A stretch of DNA of 41,472 nt. Origin: Chloroflexota bacterium (GTDB taxonomy: Bacteria > Chloroflexota > Limnocylindria > Limnocylindrales > CSP1-4). Position numbers and translations under genes: made by a program. Shown here one piece after another: positions 23,957 through 33,038 of this stretch; the first letter of the stretch is position 1; every line of letters starts with the position of its first letter. The stretch covers positions 1 to 41,472 of the forward strand of contig VBEC01000018.1 in assembly GCA_005883615.1 (NCBI GenBank), in the 5' to 3' direction. Below the pieces are notes generated by a model that had not been told where the DNA came from, searched no databases, and saw only the letters and a program-made list of their open reading frames with translations.

Positions 23957-24943
23957 ATGGTGGCGATGACCATTTCCACGGCCCAGGCGCACGCGCCGAA
24001 GACCGCCTCGCCCCTGCCGGCGCCGGCGATCGAGACTCACGATCTCGCCAAGCGGTACGGCGACACGGTCGCACTCGCCGGATTGACGATGACCGTGCCC
24101 CGCGGCGAGGTCTTTGGGTTCCTGGGACCGAACGGCGCAGGCAAGACGACGGCGGTGAAGCTGCTCCTCGGGCTGGCCCGGGCAACCGGCGGCCGTGGAC
24201 AGGTTCTGGGCGCCCCGATCGGTGATCTCCGGGCACGGCGCAGGATCGGCTACCTGCCCGAGCTGTTTCGCTATCAGAGCTGGCTTCGCGCTCGCGAGGT
24301 CCTCGGCGCCCACTCTGAGCTGGCCGGACTGCCAGCGGAAGGGCGCTCGCGCGAGATCGAAGCCGTTCTCCAGCTGGTCGGGCTCACCGAACGCGGCAGC
24401 GATCGGGTTGGTGCGTTCTCCAAGGGCATGCAGCAGCGACTCGGCCTCGCTGTGGCACTCCTCGGCGAACCGGAGGTGGTCTTCCTCGACGAGCCGACAT
24501 CGGCGCTCGATCCGGTCGGTCGGGCGGACGTGCGCGGGATCATCCGGCACCTTCGAGAGCGTGGAGCGACCGTCTTTCTGAATTCGCACCTGCTCGGCGA
24601 GGTCGAGCGAGTCTGCGACCGCGTGGCCATCGTGGACCGCGGCCGGGTGATCGCGGAGGGCCCAATCGATGAATTGCTTGGTGCGCGCTCGCTGCGCGTT
24701 CGGGCGACAGGCCTCGACGACGGCGATCGCTCAAGCTTCGCCCGTTTCGGCCCGCTGACCGTGGACGGCGATTGGCTAACGATCCGGCCGATCGAGCCGG
24801 AGGTCGTCCCCGAGGTCGTGGCCACGATCGTCGCCGCGGGCGGCCGCGTCCACGCCGTAGAGCCCGGCCGGGCTACGCTCGAGGATCGCTTTCTGGCACT
24901 CCTCCAGGTCGAGGAGTCGCCACCAACAGAGCCGAAGCCTTGA
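23957..24943 (+). CDS. ABC transporter ATP-binding protein
   Basis: 328 residues from ATG 23957 (ATG 23966 is an alternative). Motifs in order: Walker A GPNGAGKTT, Q-loop region LPELFRYQSWLRA, signature SKGMQQRLGLA, Walker B VVFLDEPTSALDP and H-loop NSHLLGEV. The C-terminal 100 residues match the regulatory tail of ABC-2-type ATPases. Its stop overlaps the permease start by 4 bases (TTGA), so the two form one exporter. Whether it exports drugs, peptides or lipids is unknown. Confidence 0.93.
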   Translation: MVAMTISTAQAHAPKTASPLPAPAIETHDLAKRYGDTVALAGLTMTVPRGEVFGFLGPNGAGKTTAVKLLLGLARATGGRGQVLGAPIGDLRARRRIGYLPELFRYQSWLRAREVLGAHSELAGLPAEGRSREIEAVLQLVGLTERGSDRVGAFSKGMQQRLGLAVALLGEPEVVFLDEPTSALDPVGRADVRGIIRHLRERGATVFLNSHLLGEVERVCDRVAIVDRGRVIAEGPIDELLGARSLRVRATGLDDGDRSSFARFGPLTVDGDWLTIRPIEPEVVPEVVATIVAAGGRVHAVEPGRATLEDRFLALLQVEESPPTEPKP

Positions 24944-25803
24944 CGACGATCATCCGCCTGACCCTCGTCGAGGCGATGAGGAGACGCATCCTGTGGGCGT
25001 TCGTCGTGCTGACGGCCGTCATCGCCGCGCTCACGGGCTGGGGCCTGTCCGTCCTTGTCGAGAGCGCCCATCAGCACGGCGTATCGAGCCTGCAGGTCGG
25101 CATCGGCATCTCGCAGGTCCTGATCCTCCTGGCCTTCATGTTCAGCTTCGTGCTGGCCATGAGCGCGGCGTTCCTCGGTGCGCCGGCGATCGCCTCGGAG
25201 TTGGAGTCAGGCATCCTGCTGGCGGTGCTGGCCCGCCCGTTGCGCCGTTCGTCGTTGATCCTCGGTCGTTGGCTTGGGCTGTCGCTCATCGTCGTGGGCT
25301 ACACGGCCCTCGCCGGAGTGATGGAGCTGGGAGTCACCAAGCTCGTGACGGACTACCTGCCCCCGGAACCGGTCGAGGCGGTCGTCTATCTCGCCGGCCA
25401 GGCCGTCGTTCTCCTGACCGTCGCGCTCGTGCTGTCGACGCGGCTGCCGGGCATCGCTGCCGGAGCCGTCTGCGTCGTGCTCTTCGGGCTGTCCTGGATG
25501 GCAGGCGTCATGGGCGGCGTGGCCGCGGCCTTCAACCTGCCCGAGCTTTCGGCGATCACGTCGGCAGCCCGCTATCTGCTGCCGCTCGACGGCCTGTGGA
25601 GGGGCACGGTGTACAGCCTGGAGCCGCCCTCGATCGCATTCCTGACCCAGCTCGCGGGCAATCGGGCAGGAGCAGCGGCCGTCAGTGCCAACCCTTTCTA
25701 TGCACCTTCTGGCCCGCCCGTGGGCTACCTCGCCTATGTAGTGGCCTGGGTTGCATTGGCCCTGGTGGTGGCGATCGCATCCTTCCGCCGCCGGGAGATC
25801 TAA
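24940..25803 (+). CDS. ABC-2 type permease
   Basis: 287 residues from TTG 24940, within a TTGA overlap with the ATPase stop; the frame is open further back but only into the ATPase gene. About six hydrophobic segments: residues 16-36, 60-85, 115-135, 145-170, 180-205 and 260-283, with the loop APAIASELESGIL and LARPLRRSSLILGR typical of ABC-2 permeases of the YhaP/NatB kind. Partner of the preceding ATPase. Confidence 0.85.
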   Translation: MTTIIRLTLVEAMRRRILWAFVVLTAVIAALTGWGLSVLVESAHQHGVSSLQVGIGISQVLILLAFMFSFVLAMSAAFLGAPAIASELESGILLAVLARPLRRSSLILGRWLGLSLIVVGYTALAGVMELGVTKLVTDYLPPEPVEAVVYLAGQAVVLLTVALVLSTRLPGIAAGAVCVVLFGLSWMAGVMGGVAAAFNLPELSAITSAARYLLPLDGLWRGTVYSLEPPSIAFLTQLAGNRAGAAAVSANPFYAPSGPPVGYLAYVVAWVALALVVAIASFRRREI

Positions 25804-25812
25804 CCGTCCGAG

Positions 25813-27165
25813 CTAGGGGATCGGCGCGACATCGAAAAGCGTGCTCCACATGGCCGGATCGGCGGTGGGGCTGTTGGCGTTGAAGACCGATCGGAAGATC
25901 TCGCCGGAGACTGTCTTTGAGCCCAGCGAGCCCTTGAGGGTGACGCTGATCAGCCGGCCTGATACGCCGCGACGGGAAAGGTCGAGGGACGCCAGGCCGC
26001 CGACAGCCGTGCGCGGATCCGCCGCGAAGATCGTCGTCAGCTGCCCGAGCGTGTAGGCGGCGGTGCGCCAGCTCGCACGAGGCGCACCAGCATCGAAGGC
26101 GACTCCTGCCGCGTTTCGATCGGCCGAGCCACGCAGGTAGGAGGTCGGTGCGGACACGATCGCGCCGGTGGCGCTGGTCCAGACGTTCTCGTTGTTCTCG
26201 GTCGCCGTGCCGCCGTCCGAGTGGTAGAGCGCATTGGCGATAGCCGTTCCGCTGCGCAGCACCCTCCCGGCGGTCGCGGTGACGGCAGCGGTGGTCGCGC
26301 TCCGCTCGCCAAGCACTCCGCGATAGACCTGTGAGCTGCTGCCGTCGGTAACGTCGTAGGTGCCGGTGGCCGGGTGCAGTCGGCGAGCGGCATAGCTTCG
26401 AGACGCGATCGCCTGGGCACGCAGCGCCTCTGTGGGCCATGTATACGGCATCTCAGCCGGGACGACTCCTCGAAGGTAGAGCTCGAGGCTCGTTTCGTTG
26501 ACGGCGCTGAGTATCCCGGTCGACGTGAGGCGCACGCGGATCGCGCCGCGATATTGATCGTAAATCGTGGGCTTCGACCAGACCTGCAGGCCGGTGGCAC
26601 TCGACGCCGGGCGGAGGCGGAAGCCGGTGGTGGTGGAAGTATTGAGGAGCAGGCGTCCGTCGGCCGCCCTCACCCACAGGTGCCAGGCCGTTGCCGGGGC
26701 GACGGGTGGCACGAGCCGCAGAAGGGCATCTGCCGGGAATATCGGGCTCACGCCGTCGATCGTCCAGGGGCCGTTGCGCCCGTAAAACCGCGCCGGGCTG
26801 GCCGCTGTGGGTCGCAGCCCTGAGAGCACCAATACCCGGATCGAGGTTGCGGTGCTGAGCGTTCCGAGCGTGGTGCCGGCATAGTAGTGAGCCAGGATCT
26901 GCGGAGCGGTCTGGCCAGCCAGGGCGCGGCCTTTCGCGCCGTACTGGCTCATCCCGACCCCATGCCCGTACCCGTGACCGTAGAACGTGACGGAGGGTGG
27001 GGGAGTGGGCGTCGGGCTGGGGGAGGGATACGGCGGGGGGTCGATCGCGCGAACCGGGATGGGCACGAGCCCGACCGCCGCCGCCAATGCAAGGCCGGCT
27101 ACGGCCAGGGCGACAGAACGCGAGCGGGTTTTGCGGTCGCGTATAGCTCCATCGGGTCGTGGCAG
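25813..27165 (-). CDS. SpoIID/LytB domain secreted protein
   Basis: 450 residues if read from CTG 27165. The SpoIID domain (about 60-420) shows FYGHGYGHGVGMSQYGAKG, LRGVVPAEMPYTWPTEALRA with the catalytic Glu-type motif, and a Ser/Ala-rich SRSYAARRL segment. SpoIID in Bacillus is a peptidoglycan lytic transglycosylase; in non-spore-formers such proteins are cell-wall hydrolases or relatives. The first ATG/GTG/TTG in frame is TTG 27087, which would leave half a signal peptide; from CTG 27165 there is a full one (KTRSRSVALAVAGLALAAAV, ending VRAID), with GAGGAG 6 bases upstream. A Pro/Ser/Thr-rich linker follows the signal. Unusual start is flagged. Confidence 0.85.
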   Translation of the reverse strand: MPRPDGAIRDRKTRSRSVALAVAGLALAAAVGLVPIPVRAIDPPPYPSPSPTPTPPPSVTFYGHGYGHGVGMSQYGAKGRALAGQTAPQILAHYYAGTTLGTLSTATSIRVLVLSGLRPTAASPARFYGRNGPWTIDGVSPIFPADALLRLVPPVAPATAWHLWVRAADGRLLLNTSTTTGFRLRPASSATGLQVWSKPTIYDQYRGAIRVRLTSTGILSAVNETSLELYLRGVVPAEMPYTWPTEALRAQAIASRSYAARRLHPATGTYDVTDGSSSQVYRGVLGERSATTAAVTATAGRVLRSGTAIANALYHSDGGTATENNENVWTSATGAIVSAPTSYLRGSADRNAAGVAFDAGAPRASWRTAAYTLGQLTTIFAADPRTAVGGLASLDLSRRGVSGRLISVTLKGSLGSKTVSGEIFRSVFNANSPTADPAMWSTLFDVAPIP

Positions 27166-27171
27166 AACGGT

Positions 27172-27177
27172 CTCCTC
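27172..27177 (-). promoter_or_regulatory. Ribosome binding site before a CTG start
   Basis: GAGGAG on the minus strand, six bases before CTG 27165. It supports the longer SpoIID protein that has a complete signal peptide. Confidence 0.4.
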
Positions 27178-27338
27178 GAACGGGTGAGGAGAAAGGGTGG
27201 CCGGCGAACGGCGACTCGGCTATGACCCCTCGGTGCCAGCGCGCACACCATCCGATGGGGCTAGTCCGATGTGGCAAGCTCCACGACCATGGAGTGCACG
27301 CGCGTTACCCAGGCGCAGACTCGATCGGAGTTGGCTCG

Positions 27339-27857
27339 ATGACTGGCCGTCTTTACGTTGCGCCTGGTGCCTCGGGCACCTCGGCATCCATGGCGCCGTA
27401 CGTGGAGGGATTGCTCCGCCGCGGGATCGTGGCGACTGCGATCGACATCCCGAAGCGCACGGCAGAGGAAGCGATCGACGCCTACGTCAATCTCGCACCG
27501 CCTGGGGCGGACGTCGTGGTCGGCGGTCAGTCGTACGGTGGGCGTGTCGCAAGCCTGGCAGCCGCCCGCGAGGCATACGCCGGTCTCGTGTGCTTCAGCT
27601 ATCCGCTCCACCGGCCGGGTCATCCCGAGACGGCGGCTGAGCGGATCGCTCACTGGCCCGACATCGAGTGCCCCGTACTGCTGCTCTCGGGCGAGGCGGA
27701 CCCATTCGCCCGGATCGAGCTGCTGCGCGCCTACGTCGCCCGGCTGAGGAAGGCAGAGCTGGTGACCTATCCCGGTCTTGGCCACACGCTCAAGCCGGTC
27801 CTCGAGGACGTCCTCGATCGGACGGCCCACTTCATCGCCGCGCTGACTGCGCCCTGA
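27339..27857 (+). CDS. Small alpha/beta hydrolase (KANL3/Tex30-like)
   Basis: 172 residues from ATG 27339, with GGAG 9 bases before it. Minimal alpha/beta hydrolase: the GASGTSASM oxyanion segment near the start, VVGGQSYGGRV nucleophile elbow (Ser), GEADPFARIE (Asp) and GLGHTLKPV (His). No cap domain. Matches the KANL3/Tex30 and dienelactone-hydrolase-like small family. Divergent from the SpoIID gene; the function is unassigned. Confidence 0.85.
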   Translation: MTGRLYVAPGASGTSASMAPYVEGLLRRGIVATAIDIPKRTAEEAIDAYVNLAPPGADVVVGGQSYGGRVASLAAAREAYAGLVCFSYPLHRPGHPETAAERIAHWPDIECPVLLLSGEADPFARIELLRAYVARLRKAELVTYPGLGHTLKPVLEDVLDRTAHFIAALTAP

Positions 27858-28177
27858 TCGGCGGGCGGCGAGCCTAAGCCGAGCGCCGGCAGGTCATTGC
27901 CGGTTTACCAATCCCGGTAGTACAAACCGCCTCGCCCGCCCCCTTAAGTTGGAGCGTGCTCCTGAATCATTCCGGCCCACACTCGCCCCGGAATACTCCG
28001 GACGATTGACCGGGCGAGAACGGGCGCTGCTCGCCGTTAGCACCACCCAGTTGGTATATCGGACAAAGCGGCGCGCCACCAGGCAGCCAGCCACCCGTCA
28101 CCGTCGCCGCCACGCGGCCCCAGGAATCGAGGACCCCGAGTGCTGCCACTCGGGGTCCGTCACGGCGAAGCGCGCTC
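27858..28177. other. 320-bp convergent gap with two hairpins
   Basis: Between two converging genes; no gene seen. Near the left end, CCGGCA (27886-27891) pairs with TGCCGG (27898-27903) and is followed by TTT, a likely terminator of the small hydrolase gene. Near the right end lies a perfect 12-bp hairpin (listed next). The middle (27930-28120) is mostly low-information GC-rich sequence. Confidence 0.55.
28131..28158 (-). terminator. Strong hairpin after the cupredoxin gene
   Basis: GGACCCCGAGTG (28131-28142), loop CTGC, CACTCGGGGTCC (28147-28158): a perfect 12-bp stem with a 4-base loop, 19 bases beyond the cupredoxin stop. There is no T tract after it on either strand, so it is a GC-rich hairpin terminator or a transcript-stabilising stem rather than a classic intrinsic terminator. 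Confidence 0.7.
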
Positions 28178-28558
28178 CTACTTCGCGGTGATCGATCCGG
28201 TCATTTCGTGGTGCACGTCGCAGCGGAAGAAGTAGGTGCCGGGTGCCAGGGCCGGGATCTGATACGTGGCCGTGCTATTCGAAATCACGTCGCCGACGAA
28301 GAGGCTCTTCGAGGCCGAGCTGTCCGTGAAGATCGCGACGTTGTGCGGCGCGCCGTCCTGGTTGACGAAGGCGACGCTGTCCACCTTGTTGGCCGGGAGC
28401 TCGACCTTCGTCTGCTGGAACTTCATGTCCTTGGCAACGATCTGGGGGCCTGAACCGGGCGAGGCCACCGCCGGTGACGAGCCGCCCGACCCCCCGCTGC
28501 AGGCTGCCAGTCCCACGGCCAGAGCGAGCGGCCCGAGGATCATCCTGATGCGCTTCAT
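28178..28558 (-). CDS. Cupredoxin-like lipoprotein
   Basis: 126 residues from ATG 28558. The signal ends in the lipobox LAAC|S at Cys20, so the mature protein is lipid-anchored on the outer face. A Ser/Gly-rich linker follows, then a single cupredoxin fold. Type 1 copper ligands are all there: His in GAPHNVAIF, then Cys, His and Met in FFRCDVHHEMTG. It should carry single electrons. It lies 67 bases after the small membrane-protein gene on the same strand. Close to the azurin/plastocyanin-like proteins of respiratory chains. Confidence 0.9.
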   Translation of the reverse strand: MKRIRMILGPLALAVGLAACSGGSGGSSPAVASPGSGPQIVAKDMKFQQTKVELPANKVDSVAFVNQDGAPHNVAIFTDSSASKSLFVGDVISNSTATYQIPALAPGTYFFRCDVHHEMTGSITAK

Positions 28559-28625
28559 GGTTCGTATCTCCGGGTCGGCGTGATGGCGAGAACTGATGCC
28601 ACGTACTGGCAGCCTGCCTGACTGA

Positions 28626-29057
28626 CTAGGCTTGCGCCGAGCCGACCGCAGCGTGGGCGACGCGGGTGACTTCACCGAAGAACCGGCGAGCAACCGCGAG
28701 GGGACCGCCGTCGTAACGGAACATTTCTACCAGAACGAGGGCGATGAGAACGAGCTCGATGCCCTTGGCGACGTAGGCCAGCTGGAAGCGTGGGCCCATG
28801 ATGAGCCACCCCACGATCGTGGACGCTGCGTACGCGGCCAGAGCGGGCCGGATAAGCCAGCGGAAGCGGGAGGCGAGTGCGATCGGCGCGATCATCGCCA
28901 CGGCGAGGGTCGCATAGCCGGCGGCGTTGGCAAGGAAGAGGAGGCCGCCGAGGGTGAAGTGGATGTAGCCCGTGGCGAGCGTGAGGCCGACGATCGCGGC
29001 GCGCAGGCCGTAATCGATCGGGCTGACCTGGGAGCGGGCGGGGTTCTGAGCGGACAT
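28626..29057 (-). CDS. Small integral membrane protein upstream of the cupredoxin
   Basis: 143 residues with four hydrophobic helices: about 18-38, 42-64, 70-90 and 100-118. A GGAGG sits close to the ATG 29057. No family is recognised with certainty; the helix spacing and conserved His in the first helix (YIHFTLGG) are suggestive of small membrane proteins linked to redox chains, so it may be an electron-transfer or copper-handling partner of the cupredoxin (inference from position only). Confidence 0.75.
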   Translation of the reverse strand: MSAQNPARSQVSPIDYGLRAAIVGLTLATGYIHFTLGGLLFLANAAGYATLAVAMIAPIALASRFRWLIRPALAAYAASTIVGWLIMGPRFQLAYVAKGIELVLIALVLVEMFRYDGGPLAVARRFFGEVTRVAHAAVGSAQA

Positions 29058-29267
29058 CGTCGAGATCCTCCTGCCGGTCGCGGCTTGTGGTCGTCGGCGT
29101 GGTCGCCGTGTCCCGGAGGTTGGCCCATGGCGATCGAGTTGCCTCCCGGCATGCGCCCAGGAGAGATGTCAACGAAAGCACGCGCCCGGCATGGTCATCC
29201 GTCCATGTCGAGGGCCGTCGGATGACGGGAGGGAGGTGGCCGCAAGGCGACGTATCCTCTTGCGGCC

Positions 29268-32200
29268 GTGAGCAGCACACTGAAACGTTCGCGCGACGAC
29301 GCCGACCAGCCCGCCCGCAGCCAAGGTCCAGACGAACCGCGCGCCAAGGCTTCGACCACCTCCCGCGGACCGGTCGATCTCCGTGTGCCGGCGGTCCTTC
29401 AGAGGGCAGTCGACGAAGCCGCCCGCCTGCTTGGCGCTACCGGTGCCGTCCTGTGCGTGCTCGATCCCGAGACCGGAGGCCTCAAATTCGCCCACGAGTC
29501 TGGGTCGAGCCGAAAGCACACCCGATTCTGGGCGCGATCCGTCGAGGTCAACGACGGGACGGGCCTGATCGCCCGCGCGATGTCGGAGCGTCGCCTGATG
29601 GTGACCGGCGACTACGTTGTCGACCGCTCGTTCACGCACTCACCAGGCGCCGACCGGGCTGTCGCGCGCCTTGGCTACCGTTCGGTGCTCATCGCGCCCC
29701 TGCTGATCGAGGATCGTGCAGCCGGAGTCCTGGCCGCGTTCTCGAGCCGTTGGGAAGCCTTCGACGAGAACCACGCAGCGGTGATCGGGGCCCTCGCGGA
29801 CCACGCGGCAAGTGCGATCGCCAACGCTCAGCTGATTGCCGAGCTGGCCGGGTCCCGCGAGCAGCTCGCCCAACGCGTGGACGAGCAGAGAACGCTGACG
29901 GAGATCGCCGCGCGCCTGACCTCGATCCGCCAGCCAGACGAGCTGCTCCAGTTCGCCGTGAACGAGGCCACACGCCTGCTCGAGGCGGACGGAGGGCTGA
30001 TCGACCGTGTCGACGAGGAGGGCCTGATTCGCTGGGCCTTCGGTGCTCGCGTAACCGATGCGGGCGCGCGAAGGATTCTGCGGGGGTTGGAGCTGCGAGT
30101 CGGGCAGGGGCTGTTCGGCTTGGCTGTCGCCGAACGCCGGATTGCAGTTACGGGTGACTACGGGACGGACCCTCGTTTCGAGCATGCCCCCGGTGCCGAC
30201 GCGGTTGTTCGCCGGATCGGCATCCGCTCCCTGATCGCAGCGCCCCTCATCGCCGACAACCAGGCCCTCGGCGTGCTCGGGATCTATTCGGGTCAGCCGG
30301 ACTTCTTCGACGGCTCGGCGGTCGAGCTGATGGGTCTCTTCGCCGACCACGCGTCGGTGGCCATCGCCAACAGCCGCTTGATCGATGAGCTCGGCTCCTC
30401 GCAAGCCGAGCTCGAACGGCGGGCGGAGGCCGAGCGGTCGCTCCGCGATATTTCGGCGCGTATCAGCGCACTGCACGATCAGTCGGATGTGCTCCAGCTT
30501 ACCGTCGACGAATCGGCTCGTCTCGTGGATGCGGACGGGGCGATCCTCGAGCTCCTCGACGCCAACGATGGCCTTCTTCATTGGTCGTTCGACTCGGGCT
30601 TGCGCGGCAAGTTCGACCCAGGCTATGTGCGGGGGCTGACTCTGCCGGTTGGTGTCGGTCTGACTGGCCGGGCGGTCGCCGACGGACGCGTCCTGGTGGC
30701 AGGCGAAAACCTGGCGAGCGAGTTTCCGCCGTCGGCCGAATCAGACGAGTTCTTTCGCACGACGGGCTTCGAGTCGATGATCGCTGCGCCCGTCATCGGC
30801 GAGGTCGGGGCAACGGGCGCGATCGAGGTGTACTCGACCCGCCCTCATGCCTTCGGAGAGGCCGACGCGGAACTGATCGGTGCCCTGGCGACCCAGGCGG
30901 CCATCGCAATCACCAACGCTCGTCTTATCGACGAGCTCGATCGATCGCGGTCACAGCTGGCCGAGCGCGTCGAGACCGAACGGACGCTGCGCGCCATCAC
31001 CGAGCGAATCGCGGGCATCCGGGATCCGGACGAGGTCCTGCAGGAGATAGTGGACAAGGCCCAGCGGCTCCTCAAGACCGACGGGGCCCACCTCACTCTC
31101 CTGTCTGATGACGGCGCCACCTTGACGCCGGTCGTTGTGGCGGGCACGGCCGATGAGCCGACGCGCGAGTGGCTCCAGGTCCAGCGCTTCCCTCTGAACG
31201 GTGGGATGAATGGCCTTGCGGCCGGCCTTGGGAGGCCTCTCTGGACAGCGGACTATCTCGTGGACCCGCGCATCCCCCACGAGCAGGACGATCAGGCCAC
31301 CGCCGATCGCCTCGGCCTGCGCGGCATGGCCGTCGCGCCGCTGCGTGCGCCGGAGGGCGATATCGCCGGGACCCTCGCCATCTCCTGGCGTACTCCCCAC
31401 GAGGTCAGCGAGGAGGAGATGGACCTGCTCCAGGTCCTGGCTGACCAGGCCGCAATCGCCCTTGCGGGGGCCCGACTTGATGCCCTCCTGCGCGAGTCCG
31501 AGGCTCGTTACCGGAATCTCGTCGAGAACTCACCGGACCTGGTCTGGGCAATCGATGCCGACGCGCGCTTCAGCTTCGTCTCGGACACCTGTGAGCGCCT
31601 GACGGGCTGGAAGCCCGAGGAGCTTATCGGCGACCACTTCGGAGCGATCGTCCATCCATCCTCGAGCGACGTCGCCCAACGGGACTGGACCGCGCAGATG
31701 GCAGAGGGTGAGCACGAGTTGCGAGGGCGGTTGGACCTCCTGCACCGCGACGGTCATGCCATCCCTGCGGAGTTCCTGGCCCGCACCCGAATCGAGGGCG
31801 GCCGGTTCGTGGGCGCCAACGGCTCCGTTCGGGACATGACGGAACGCGACGAGCTCGAGCGGCAGCTGCGCGAGTCGGAGGAGCGCTACCGCTTCCTGGT
31901 CGACAACTCACCGGACGTCATCTTCTCGATCGATGCCGAACGCCACTTCACGTACCTCTCCGACACCATCGAGCGGATCGTGGGGCGGCGGGCATCGGAG
32001 CTGCTGGGCGCTGATTTCGGCAGCATCATCGAGGAGCGCAGCCTGCCGGAGGCGCTCGCCGCGTGGAACCGTGCCGCCGCGGAGCCGACGCTTGCTCAGA
32101 CCGTCCCGCTCACACTCACGCGGTCCGATGGGGGGACCGTCCCAGTCGAGGTCAACGTCGTCGGCGTTTCGGAAGGAGGCGTGTTCAAAGGCGTGCAGGG

Positions 32201-32909
32201 AGTCACCCGTGACATCAGTGAACGCGATCGACTCGAGCGCGAGCTTCGGAAGCAGGCCGTAGCCCTGGCCGCGAGCGACGAGCGTGCGCACCTTGCTCGG
32301 GAGCTTCACGACTCGGTCACCCAGGCGCTGTTTTCGATGACCCTGATCACGCGCAGCATCGAAGTCCTGTTGGGCAAGGACCCGTCGGCGGCCACAGAGC
32401 GCATTGCCACCCTGCGGGAGCTGCAGCGGGATGCGCTGGCCGAAATGCGCGCACTGATCTTCGAGCTTCGGCCCGGCAGCCTCGAGCAGGACGGATTGGC
32501 CCAGGCGCTGCGGACCCATACCGCGGCAGTTCAGGGACGGATCGGCCTGCCAGTCGCCTTCGAGGCCGATTTGCCCGCGCGGCTGCCTCTCGAAGTCGAG
32601 GAGGCCCTCTACCGGATCGCGCAGGAAGCACTGCACAACGTCGTCAAGCACGCCGGCGCGCGGCAGGTGCGCGTCGCCATCACGACCGACGCGACATCGG
32701 TCAGGCTCGTCATCGCCGATGACGGCGCCGGTTTCGACGAAGCGATCATCCCGCCCGGCCATCTCGGCCTCGCGGGCATGCGCGTCCGGGCGGAAAAGAT
32801 CGGCGCCGTCCTCGAGCTGCGTACGCGCGTTGGCCAGGGGACAACGATCACGGTTGTCGCCCCTGCCGTCGCTCGCGCCGAGTCCGCGGGCACGATCGCG
32901 CGCACCTAG
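29268..32909 (+). CDS. Multi-GAF, PAS sensor histidine kinase (NarX/LiaS type)
   Basis: 1213 residues from GTG 29268. Four GAF domains start at about residues 43, 208, 390 and 573; each is preceded by a similar helical linker (ERVETERTLRAITERI type), which shows internal duplication. Two PAS domains follow (about 743 and 869; NLVENSPDLVWAIDAD and FLVDNSPDVIFSID). The kinase core is HisKA_3-type: phosphoacceptor His1014 in RELHDSVTQALFSM, then an HATPase_c with EALHNVVKHA (N box) and GAGFDE/HLGLAGMRVRAEKIG (G boxes). No transmembrane helix or signal peptide, so it is cytoplasmic. It signals to a receiver-only protein and a NarL-type regulator just downstream. Confidence 0.95.
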   Translation: MSSTLKRSRDDADQPARSQGPDEPRAKASTTSRGPVDLRVPAVLQRAVDEAARLLGATGAVLCVLDPETGGLKFAHESGSSRKHTRFWARSVEVNDGTGLIARAMSERRLMVTGDYVVDRSFTHSPGADRAVARLGYRSVLIAPLLIEDRAAGVLAAFSSRWEAFDENHAAVIGALADHAASAIANAQLIAELAGSREQLAQRVDEQRTLTEIAARLTSIRQPDELLQFAVNEATRLLEADGGLIDRVDEEGLIRWAFGARVTDAGARRILRGLELRVGQGLFGLAVAERRIAVTGDYGTDPRFEHAPGADAVVRRIGIRSLIAAPLIADNQALGVLGIYSGQPDFFDGSAVELMGLFADHASVAIANSRLIDELGSSQAELERRAEAERSLRDISARISALHDQSDVLQLTVDESARLVDADGAILELLDANDGLLHWSFDSGLRGKFDPGYVRGLTLPVGVGLTGRAVADGRVLVAGENLASEFPPSAESDEFFRTTGFESMIAAPVIGEVGATGAIEVYSTRPHAFGEADAELIGALATQAAIAITNARLIDELDRSRSQLAERVETERTLRAITERIAGIRDPDEVLQEIVDKAQRLLKTDGAHLTLLSDDGATLTPVVVAGTADEPTREWLQVQRFPLNGGMNGLAAGLGRPLWTADYLVDPRIPHEQDDQATADRLGLRGMAVAPLRAPEGDIAGTLAISWRTPHEVSEEEMDLLQVLADQAAIALAGARLDALLRESEARYRNLVENSPDLVWAIDADARFSFVSDTCERLTGWKPEELIGDHFGAIVHPSSSDVAQRDWTAQMAEGEHELRGRLDLLHRDGHAIPAEFLARTRIEGGRFVGANGSVRDMTERDELERQLRESEERYRFLVDNSPDVIFSIDAERHFTYLSDTIERIVGRRASELLGADFGSIIEERSLPEALAAWNRAAAEPTLAQTVPLTLTRSDGGTVPVEVNVVGVSEGGVFKGVQGVTRDISERDRLERELRKQAVALAASDERAHLARELHDSVTQALFSMTLITRSIEVLLGKDPSAATERIATLRELQRDALAEMRALIFELRPGSLEQDGLAQALRTHTAAVQGRIGLPVAFEADLPARLPLEVEEALYRIAQEALHNVVKHAGARQVRVAITTDATSVRLVIADDGAGFDEAIIPPGHLGLAGMRVRAEKIGAVLELRTRVGQGTTITVVAPAVARAESAGTIART

Positions 32910-33038
32910 CCCATCGGGCGTGTCAGGCCCCCGTCCCCGCCGGACCCACCCGACCAACAGACCGGGTGGACAAACGTCCATGCCGTCTCGGGACGGCCGG
33001 CCGTGTCGCCGCACCGCGTTTCTCGGGAGACTGGGCCC

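Noticed and set aside
27949-28191. 80-codon plus-strand ORF in the convergent gap
   Set aside because: Arg-rich, no ribosome site and it runs through a strong hairpin; likely noncoding.
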